Source of the DNA: a bacterium | Lineage (GTDB): Bacteria; UBA10199; DSSB01 | NCBI GenBank assembly: GCA_030426445.1 | Contig: JAUHYS010000147.1 | Span: forward strand, 1 to 5,791 | DNA length: 5,791 nucleotides | Direction of reading: 5' to 3' | Shown: one piece after another, positions 1 to 5,791 of the stretch | Layout: each line of letters opens with the position of its first letter | Numbering within the stretch: position 1 is the first letter of the stretch | The notes under the pieces: model-generated | Told to the model about the DNA's origin: nothing | The model's input: only the letters and a program-made list of their open reading frames with translations | Databases searched by the model: none | Program-made: the position numbers and the translations under genes

Positions 1-537
1 CACGGCTTGGTCAATGCTAAGGGCCTGGTAGGTTTTGGTTTTAAGCAAAGAAGCCACCGCAGCTTGGCCCGTGGCTTCATCGGGAAAAACTGCAAAGCCC
101 CCTGCGCTTCCAATAGCTCCTTTTCGGTCCGCAAAGTCTCCACCACGGATATTGCCTGGATTATTGTTACGCCAAGCACGCGTACCACCCGAGCGCGTTT
201 CGGTGGTTGTTTTTTGTTGGCCCTCTGCCAGTTGAGCCACGGTGGTGATTTCGACATCGTATTTTTTAGCTGCACCTGCTGTGGTCACACTGCTAAGAAC
301 CTCACCTTCGCAATCTCCGTTCTCTTCTTCTGGAATATTTTGCTTTTTGCATTGTTCTATACCTTTAAGTCCTTGAGCACTCTTTGCTGCCTCAGCAACA
401 TTGCCTCGAGTCAGGGCCCCTACTCCTCTAGCTGCGCTAGCGGCCTTCCCTCCATTTTTTTCCAAATCTGAACTCAAACGATCTGAAGGGATTAAGCTTT
501 TATTTGGGTTGTTTTTTACACTGCTGGGCATGGACAT
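1..537 (-). CDS. Partial CDS (5' end only): protein with RNNNPGNI-type phage-structural/murein-hydrolase-like domain
   Basis: I translated this frame by hand. It starts with ATG at 537-535 and stays open for 179 codons to the window edge, so the C-terminus is missing. The start is supported by AGGAG seven bases upstream and by a promoter before that; a second in-frame ATG lies two codons in. Residues 1-117 are polar and low in complexity (Ser, Asn, Lys, Ala), with two Cys (63 and 76) in an acidic stretch and no signal peptide. From about residue 118 a compact domain begins: TRAWRNNNPGNIRGG, then GAIGSAGGFAVFPDEATGQAA and a Tyr-Gln-Ala-Leu-Ser segment. I know this pattern (R-NNNPGN-I/L-R, then GAIG..GGFA.F, then G..A...LL....Y) from proteins annotated as phage structural protein P5-like or as lysozyme-like peptidoglycan hydrolases. 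The family call rests on motif memory. Murein cleavage is inferred, and any catalytic residues lie in unseen or unassigned positions. It could instead be a virion-associated or secreted effector protein. Confidence 0.85.
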   Translation of the reverse strand, partial: MSMPSSVKNNPNKSLIPSDRLSSDLEKNGGKAASAARGVGALTRGNVAEAAKSAQGLKGIEQCKKQNIPEEENGDCEGEVLSSVTTAGAAKKYDVEITTVAQLAEGQQKTTTETRSGGTRAWRNNNPGNIRGGDFADRKGAIGSAGGFAVFPDEATGQAAVASLLKTKTYQALSIDQAV

Positions 538-544
538 AACAAAA

Positions 545-549
545 CTCCT
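545..549 (-). promoter_or_regulatory. Ribosome binding site of the 1-537 gene
   Basis: The minus strand reads AGGAG, then seven bases (TTTTGTT), then ATG at 537. This is a near-ideal Shine-Dalgarno site and spacing, and it settles the start of the truncated gene. The giant gene upstream has no comparable site at either candidate start. Confidence 0.8.
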
Positions 550-562
550 ATTGATTGCTTAT

Positions 563-578
563 TTGTTGAGTAACAACA
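563..578. repeat. Short inverted repeat at the predicted transcription start
   Basis: The plus strand contains TTGTT-GAGT-AACAA (563-576) and, in an overlapping register, TGTTG-AGTAA-CAACA (564-578). Both are perfect five-base-pair inverted repeats. They lie at and just downstream of the start point predicted from the 584-611 promoter. They could be a small operator or a weak hairpin at the 5' end of the leader. Arms this short also arise by chance in AT-rich DNA. Confidence 0.3.
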
Positions 579-583
579 GTCGT

Positions 584-611
584 ATTATCATATTTATATC
601 AATTAGGTCAA
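584..611 (-). promoter_or_regulatory. Predicted sigma70-type promoter for the 1-537 gene
   Basis: On the minus strand TTGACC (611-606, five of six matches to TTGACA) is followed after 16 bases by GATAAT (589-584, five of six matches to TATAAT). Transcription would start near position 577, leaving a leader of about 40 bases before the ATG at 537. It sits in the 107-base gap after the stop of the giant gene, so the downstream gene can probably be transcribed on its own even if read-through also occurs. The call is by eye from the consensus. Confidence 0.6.
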
Positions 612-644
612 ATGAATGAGAAAGAGAGAAAATAGAGTGTTTTT

Positions 645-3600
645 CTAACCTTTTTTATGGCGCGACCTAATCGTAATAGCGCGATAAATTTCTGTCCAAT
701 GAGATTGAATATATTCGGCAATATCATGTGATGCTATCTGGTCACTCTGATTTTTAGAAGCGTCTCTAGCTCTTTGGGTGATTTCACTTAATAACGCTGT
801 CGTAAATTGGTACTGATCCCTTCTATTTAATTGACCCCATACTTCAAAAGTTTCTAAACATTGAAGCGTAAAATAAAAGTGAACAGAAACTTGAAGTTCT
901 GCTGCTATTTGTCGTTGAGTGGAGGGCTCAGAAAGAAACCATTCGATGAGCATAGGGTCAAAATGTTCATTTTCACTCAGGTCTCTGCCCAATACCCTTC
1001 TAAAACAAGCATGCTTCACTTCTTGACGCGATTGCGGGGTCAAAGCAGACCACCCATTAAAAGTCTGAAAATAAGAATTCATCCTCTCACTTTGAGAAAG
1101 CTCTCGCAGTGAGACTTCTGAAACCCCATATCCAAAAAGACGACGAGCAATCCGCTCGATGCGTTCACAGGCTTGGCCTGCCATATTAAGTGAAATATCT
1201 CGGTAACCTCCCCTGTCTCTTAGGCTAGCAAAATAAACATACTGGTTTCTTAAGCGCAACCATCTTCTATGAGGAGGCAGTTCAGCCAGGGCCTCTGGGT
1301 TGAGTCGACTCCAACGGGCATGAGTTTCTGCATTAAATTGATTAGGTCCCTGACAAAGTAACTCAAATAATTCGCTAAAGTCTCTATCCAATGCGCTGAC
1401 TTGCCTAACATGATGCCCATAGGCTTTTGCATATTCGGGTTTGCCAGCTTCTATTTCTCTCACCTCGAAAGGGACCAGTGCACGATAGGGTGTATTGTTC
1501 CAAGTGCTTGAAAGCGTTCTAATGGGCAGACCAGAGATGCTTCCTTTATCTTTTGCGGCCACTTGCTTAAGGTGACGAAAAATAGCAGGTCTATTTTGCC
1601 GGATATAGGATTCAATGGCTAAGTTCAAGTTATTCCCTCGGTCTCGAGCATGGAGGTGAATTGCACTGCCAATCACGTCGACCAAGGCATTGCGCGCTTG
1701 ATGACTTAATCGGTCGTATAGAGCTCTGTGGACTTCATCTGATGCAAGTTCAAGTTCCAAAATCTCTCTAATCACGGTATGATAAACTAAATTTTGGGGA
1801 GAATTTGCTTTGCTAGAGTATGGGTCAAAGACTTCCTCTAAGTTTTCTTCATTAATTCCCTGATTTTTCCTTGCAAACTCCCTGACGACGGCTAATTGAA
1901 TGATTTCTCTATTTTCTAGGGAAAGTCGCCTCCAAGCATCTAGCGTAGTTAAGCGATCCCTTAAAGCATCGGGGATAATGACTCCTCTGGGGTCAATTTT
2001 TTCTCCTCGGTAATATTGAATGGCGGTTTCGACTCTGGAACAAAAAGTTCTGTCCATAAAAAGTTGGTCTAAACGGACTAACCATAGTGCATCGCTCTCA
2101 TAAGCCAACTCCGCAGCCTCTGCGGCCACCGCAATCTGTAACATAATTTGTTGTTCAGGAGTCAGCTCACTGTAGTTTCTCAGGTGTGTGAGTCTTTGAT
2201 GAATCCTATGTGACTCTGCGCTGGCGTGAACGCCTGTACTGTCCGCTTGAGTCACAGATTCTAGCTCGAGATGAGCCCTCTTTAAAACCGATGTAAGCTC
2301 TCCTCTTAGACTATCAAAATCTTCCACGCGTGTGGATAAGATTCGACGTAATAGAATAGACCTCCTGTTACGATCACGGTTTTTTGTAGAAACTAGCTCG
2401 GTCAATCTGCCTACCATAGTAGGAACAGGTCTGAAAGGTTGCCGAAGCAAACTTTGGTTAGCAAGGTTTTCATACTGATCAAATAAACCCCTTATTTGAC
2501 TGAGTTCTGTGACTAAGCGATAAGCAGGCAAAGACAATAGGTCAAAAAGACGTCTTGGTGCAAGATAAGGTTCCAAAAGCAATTGCAGGGATGCAAGTTC
2601 AGAAGCAGAAAGGCTCTCGAACTCAGTCCACTCCATTAGGTCAAAACGCTCACATAAATTTTTTAATGTTCTATTTAATAGACGCTCTCGTTCAATAGGA
2701 TTACGGGTTTTTCTTATCAGGTTAAGATCGATTTCAATCTGTCTAAGCTCTACACTGGCTAGGTTTTTTCCACCGCCTTCGCTTTTCATGGCTTGCGGCT
2801 TGGCATTGCGGGCTCCCGTAGCCTTGTGCATATTAAGACCCACACGATAGCCTTCGGGGGTAACTAAAATCATCAAACCTGTATCATCGAGATCATTCGG
2901 GCGCAGGGCTTTAGCTAAACGCTGGCCACTTTTTTCTGCCAATGTACGTAATGCAGCTTGGCCGGACTCCATGCCGTGATGGGCCAGGCGCAGACCCGAG
3001 GCCAAAACTAGGTTGTGCAGGGCAGCTTCGGGAGTGAGACTGTGATCCCAAGCTGCTTGAGCGACCTTAAGCGGATTGAGCTCTTTATCGTACACAATAC
3101 TGTGATAAGCGCCTTCGGTCGCCCCCACCTTGGTTAGAGCTTTGATCTCTACCCAAAAGCTCTCTCCAAAAAATTTCCAATACAGTTCGGGATCGGCCTT
3201 TAATTGTTCTTGAACGGCAGCCTGGATTCTTTCGCGTGTAATGATGAGTTGGGGATTTTTGACTTGTTGAGCGTAAATTGCCTGCATGGCCCTTTCTTGG
3301 GCTGCTTGCAAGGGCTGACTTTCTTTAAAGTAGGCTTGTTGGGCCTTGCCCAAGAGACCTAAGGTGACTCCCGTAATCATGAGGCCTTCCACACTTTGGT
3401 AGACTTTTTCTTTTAAGCTTAGGCCTGCTTCAAAGAAAGCTTCTTCGCGTAAGGAGCTGTCAATGCCGCGATGCCCGGCCCAAAAAACACCGGTGTTGAC
3501 TGCAAAACCTATACCTGCCAACACGCGTGCATTTTGTACTAGTCGGGCTTCGCTTAAAAATTCGACGACAAAAGTTCGAGCTATGCCCGAAAGCAGGCCA

Positions 3601-5321
3601 GCTGAAGCAATCACCGGCACGCTGGCCGCCAAATTAACCCCGCGAACCCATTTTTGGTCGATTTGATAATCTTTGTAACCTGGAGATTTCACAATTTGTG
3701 CAAAGAGATCCTGGGCCTCCAAAATGCCTTTGATATCACCGTTTTCCCAGCGACCTAGGGCCTGCTTACATTTTTGCAGCAAGGGGGAAACCAGCTTGCG
3801 GTCTCCCACTAAGCCAAAGCTGCTAAAGTTTGCCCGTGCGCGCTCACCTTTGCTGGCTGCAAAATGGCTAAGCTCAAAGTCAATGCGACGGCCGATTTCG
3901 ATATTGGCAAAGCCCTGATAAAGCGCCACATAGGTTTCTCCATTGGGTTCTTTGCCTACTCGATCCCGGCTGGTAAAGCGTTCTAAACGGTTTTTTAAGC
4001 TGCTCAGATGGCTAGTATAGCTGGAATCCCATTGCTTGGCTCGCTCAAACTGGCCATTGACAATACTATAAAGCGTTTGGGTATGAAATTTGTCTAATTG
4101 GAAGGCATGCCCCACTAGGCCAAACCCCGCTCTTGCATCGGACAAATCTACGGCGGCTAAGCTATCCATTAGTTGGACTAATTGCTTCTTGCGTTTGACT
4201 AGAGCTTTGATTTCGGCTGTATCTGCGCCTTGCACTTTTTCTTCTTTGGCCATTAAGGTAAAGGGAACACGGTCATGAAGCAAGGCCTCGTGTTTTTGCT
4301 TAATTTGCGCCTCTAAATACAGCAAAAGCCCCGTGCCTTGTTCTAAAAAATCGCTTTGTAATGTTGCCAATAAAGTGCGTGAGGGAGGGGTGTCCCCGGC
4401 CAAAGCCGTGGCTAAGAGTTTGCGATGGGTGCGTCCCACCTTATCCCGCCAATCTACCAAGACCTTGAGCTGCTCTTTTTCGCTTTGTGCGCCTAATAAA
4501 TCTCCCAAACCCAATTCTACATAGACTTGCATGGCCTCTGCATCGCTTGCTTCGGAGTTTTGACGGATATTTTCTATTTCTCCCTGCCAAAGGGCTTGTC
4601 GTGCCAGGTCTAAGGTGTGTTTTAAGCTGGCTTTTTGTTCGGCACTGGGGACATCTTCGGACAGCATTTCTTTGACTTCTCTTTCAGCCCGAGAGATTTC
4701 TGCATGCGTATGGTCAAGGCTATCCGATCGTGTGGTGGATGCAGCGACCAAACTCATTTCAAAACAAATTTGGCTGTAGAGTTGGGTATATTGCGTTTGA
4801 GATAGGGTTTGGCCCTCCACTTCTAACAGGGCCAGGGCCTCCTCTAAGGTCTCGTAAGCCCGATCCCAATCTGGGGCCCTTTTAGGGTCTTCAGGTGCCA
4901 TGCATAAATGGACCAAATCCATTAACTTGATGATTTTAATTGTAATTTCTGAAGAATCTTCAAAACCACCTTCCAGACGGAGTAAATTTTCTGGGCGGAA
5001 TAATGCTTCCTCCGGACGGGGGGCGCCCATGACTTCTAGCTGTTCTTGCAAATTTTGCTGAGAGCGTGGGGTTTCGGTCCACAAAGGCGCTAGCTGCCTA
5101 GGTGGCAAAGACATGGCCGGAGCTTCTGCAGGGCAATACAGGTCCTCGGGCCCCATATTATGAGCTTCTTCAGCGCTGGAAAATGCCTGATTTTCAGCAT
5201 TTTCTGTATTTAGATTAGAGCTAAAAACAGTGAAACTGGGGTGGACTGAGTCTTGACTTGCCTCTTGTGGACTTGCTTTTTGCCTAGGTAAACTTATGTT
5301 TGTGTGACTTGTTTTCGTCAT
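645..5321 (-). CDS. Giant unrecognised two-part protein (about 1558 aa): helical N-terminal half with hydrophobic core, Arg-rich repeat-like C-terminal half
   Basis: I do not recognise this protein and assign no function. An in-frame ATG at 5396 would add 25 residues. I prefer 5321 because the added stretch is AT-rich, spans a tandem 10-mer, and has no Shine-Dalgarno; 5321 has only a weak GAG about 12 bases upstream, so the choice is uncertain. Numbering from 5321: residues 1-115 are polar and Pro/Ser/Glu-rich, probably disordered, with no signal peptide. About 120-560 is mostly charged helix, including a TPR-like stretch after Trp152 and a Lys/Arg-rich helix (VKRKK). Three Ala/Gly-rich hydrophobic segments lie at about 562-581, 600-616 and 644-658. 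Another helical stretch ends near 845 in a Gly-rich joint (EGGGK, 848-852). The C-terminal 700 residues carry about 79 Arg and 17 Lys by hand count, against near parity before the joint, and contain recurring aromatic-xx-Leu-(Ser/Thr/Asn) units. The gene ends at TAG, 107 bases before the next gene. Candidates include a secreted effector, toxin or large scaffold. Confidence 0.9.
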   Translation of the reverse strand: MTKTSHTNISLPRQKASPQEASQDSVHPSFTVFSSNLNTENAENQAFSSAEEAHNMGPEDLYCPAEAPAMSLPPRQLAPLWTETPRSQQNLQEQLEVMGAPRPEEALFRPENLLRLEGGFEDSSEITIKIIKLMDLVHLCMAPEDPKRAPDWDRAYETLEEALALLEVEGQTLSQTQYTQLYSQICFEMSLVAASTTRSDSLDHTHAEISRAEREVKEMLSEDVPSAEQKASLKHTLDLARQALWQGEIENIRQNSEASDAEAMQVYVELGLGDLLGAQSEKEQLKVLVDWRDKVGRTHRKLLATALAGDTPPSRTLLATLQSDFLEQGTGLLLYLEAQIKQKHEALLHDRVPFTLMAKEEKVQGADTAEIKALVKRKKQLVQLMDSLAAVDLSDARAGFGLVGHAFQLDKFHTQTLYSIVNGQFERAKQWDSSYTSHLSSLKNRLERFTSRDRVGKEPNGETYVALYQGFANIEIGRRIDFELSHFAASKGERARANFSSFGLVGDRKLVSPLLQKCKQALGRWENGDIKGILEAQDLFAQIVKSPGYKDYQIDQKWVRGVNLAASVPVIASAGLLSGIARTFVVEFLSEARLVQNARVLAGIGFAVNTGVFWAGHRGIDSSLREEAFFEAGLSLKEKVYQSVEGLMITGVTLGLLGKAQQAYFKESQPLQAAQERAMQAIYAQQVKNPQLIITRERIQAAVQEQLKADPELYWKFFGESFWVEIKALTKVGATEGAYHSIVYDKELNPLKVAQAAWDHSLTPEAALHNLVLASGLRLAHHGMESGQAALRTLAEKSGQRLAKALRPNDLDDTGLMILVTPEGYRVGLNMHKATGARNAKPQAMKSEGGGKNLASVELRQIEIDLNLIRKTRNPIERERLLNRTLKNLCERFDLMEWTEFESLSASELASLQLLLEPYLAPRRLFDLLSLPAYRLVTELSQIRGLFDQYENLANQSLLRQPFRPVPTMVGRLTELVSTKNRDRNRRSILLRRILSTRVEDFDSLRGELTSVLKRAHLELESVTQADSTGVHASAESHRIHQRLTHLRNYSELTPEQQIMLQIAVAAEAAELAYESDALWLVRLDQLFMDRTFCSRVETAIQYYRGEKIDPRGVIIPDALRDRLTTLDAWRRLSLENREIIQLAVVREFARKNQGINEENLEEVFDPYSSKANSPQNLVYHTVIREILELELASDEVHRALYDRLSHQARNALVDVIGSAIHLHARDRGNNLNLAIESYIRQNRPAIFRHLKQVAAKDKGSISGLPIRTLSSTWNNTPYRALVPFEVREIEAGKPEYAKAYGHHVRQVSALDRDFSELFELLCQGPNQFNAETHARWSRLNPEALAELPPHRRWLRLRNQYVYFASLRDRGGYRDISLNMAGQACERIERIARRLFGYGVSEVSLRELSQSERMNSYFQTFNGWSALTPQSRQEVKHACFRRVLGRDLSENEHFDPMLIEWFLSEPSTQRQIAAELQVSVHFYFTLQCLETFEVWGQLNRRDQYQFTTALLSEITQRARDASKNQSDQIASHDIAEYIQSHWTEIYRAITIRSRHKKG

Positions 5322-5364
5322 TTTATTTGTTAACTCATTGATGTTATTTAATTTTTTTAATGCA

Positions 5365-5384
5365 AACTGTAGGTAACTGTAGGT
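5365..5384. repeat. Perfect tandem 10-bp repeat upstream of the giant gene
   Basis: AACTGTAGGT occurs twice back to back (5365-5374 and 5375-5384). On the minus strand this is ACCTACAGTT twice, ending 43 bases before the preferred ATG at 5321. A period of 10 bp puts both copies on the same face of the helix, as for paired regulator sites, but a slippage duplication would look the same. If translation starts at 5396 instead, the repeat falls inside the coding region and encodes part of TYSYLQ. Confidence 0.7.
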
Positions 5385-5620
5385 AGATGTCCACATGTAT
5401 TTGTATTTTTTTATCGCCCATTCAAAGAAAAAATTGCTATTTTTTTTTAAAATTTTTTAAATTTTAGTTTAAGCGTTGACGTATCTGATCATTTTTTATA
5501 GTTTGTTTAGGTATCAGTCTTCTCCTTTTATTAATAAATTCAAATAGTTGTGTGTTTAAACTTATTAACTCTTTTATTAGTGAATACCGATGCTTTTTTT
5601 ATTTTTTATCCCGCCTCCTC

Positions 5621-5636
5621 TTAATAACCCTATTAA
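5621..5636. repeat. Six-bp inverted repeat with four-base loop
   Basis: TTAATA-ACCC-TATTAA is a perfect palindrome with a four-base spacer. Its right arm overlaps one copy of the repeated 10-mer TATTAACTCT. The AT-only stem would be weak as RNA and has no following T run on either strand, so it is not a terminator. It may be an operator-like site or chance. Confidence 0.3.
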
Positions 5637-5791
5637 CTCTGACTTTAGCAATCTAAACCTCCTAATCGCCTATAGCTGAAACTCTAATTAACAAAACTGA
5701 GCATTTATTATTTGGGGAAGGGGTCATTAAAGAAAGTCGAGGAGTCCAAATTTTTTAAAATACAATTTATAAATCTAGAACAAACATAGTC

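Larger units (their letters stand above)
5322..5791. other. AT-rich non-coding leader region upstream of the giant gene
   Basis: No substantial gene is visible on either strand. Long A and T runs dominate 5401-5465. The region holds the tandem 10-mer at 5365-5384, a 10-mer TATTAACTCT present at both 5563 and 5631, and an inverted repeat at 5621-5636. On the minus strand there are purine-rich Shine-Dalgarno-like runs near 5658-5663 (AGGAGG), 5613-5620 and 5520-5526. Only the first has a start codon at proper spacing: TTG at 5651, opening a 24-codon frame that ends at 5577. I found no convincing sigma70 promoter for the giant gene; TTGAAT at 5425-5420 has no good -10 partner. A weak plus-strand TTGACG/TATAGT pair with a 15-base spacer lies near 5475-5502. 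No tRNA or clear terminator is seen. Confidence 0.6.

Noticed and set aside
7..471. Plus-strand open frame of 154 codons
   Set aside because: It lies antisense to the partial gene at 1-537, whose frame has a Shine-Dalgarno site, a promoter and a recognisable domain motif. The plus-strand translation has no domain signal and is Cys/Phe/Ser-rich, as shadow frames often are.
401..619. Plus-strand open frame of 72 codons crossing the intergenic gap
   Set aside because: It overlaps the 5' end and promoter of the minus-strand gene, has no Shine-Dalgarno, and ends in low-complexity sequence.
627..646. AGAAAA/TTTTCT hairpin at the end of the giant gene as a terminator
   Set aside because: The stem is nearly all A-T, overlaps the stop codon, and is followed by CTCTTTCTC, not a T run, so it does not meet the form of an intrinsic terminator.
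861..1112. Plus-strand open frame of 83 codons inside the giant gene
   Set aside because: It is antisense to continuous coding sequence with no ribosome site or recognisable domain, as are the other short frames between 1250 and 4675.
2787..2789. Internal ATG at the composition boundary as a separate gene start
   Set aside because: There is no Shine-Dalgarno or promoter upstream and the frame is continuous with the N-terminal half, so a single fused gene is simpler.
5425..5465. A-run/T-run hairpins as terminators in the upstream region
   Set aside because: AAAAAAT-TGCT-ATTTTTT can pair, but only through A-T pairs in low-complexity DNA, and no gene is seen ending there on either strand.
5475..5502. 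Plus-strand promoter TTGACG/TATAGT
   Set aside because: The 15-base spacer is short and no plus-strand gene follows within the window, so support is too weak to list.

Overview
The window holds two genes, both on the minus strand, in a bacterial genome of moderate GC with AT-rich intergenic DNA. Shine-Dalgarno and sigma70-like signals fit an ordinary bacterium. No marker gene (ribosomal, tRNA, housekeeping) is present, so lineage cannot be assigned. I see no transposase, integrase, CRISPR array, rRNA or tRNA.

Layout in transcription order, right to left. Positions 5322-5791 are an AT-rich non-coding leader with short repeats, including a perfect tandem 10-mer just upstream of the preferred start of the large gene. 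Positions 645-5321 hold one giant gene (1558 codons from the preferred start, 1583 from an alternative upstream ATG). I do not recognise its product. It has a polar, probably disordered N-terminus, a long helical region, three Ala/Gly-rich hydrophobic segments near residues 562-658, and, after a short Gly-rich joint near residue 848, a roughly 700-residue C-terminal half of different character. That half is strongly Arg over Lys, comes from more AT-rich DNA, and seems built from degenerate helical units of about 70-80 residues, each opening with an aromatic-x-x-Leu-(Ser/Thr/Asn) motif. Positions 538-644 are a short spacer with a good promoter and Shine-Dalgarno site for the next gene. Positions 1-537 are the 5' part of a second gene that runs off the left edge. 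Its first 117 residues look disordered, and a domain opening with an RNNNPGNI motif then begins, of the type seen in phage-structural or murein-degrading proteins.

Neither protein starts with a signal peptide, and both begin with Ser/Asn/Lys-rich polar tails. A giant multi-domain protein next to a possible murein-active protein is compatible with secreted effectors or an accessory envelope or phage-derived system. That is inference from layout, because no secretion genes are in view. The two-part architecture of the giant protein is the most interesting feature.
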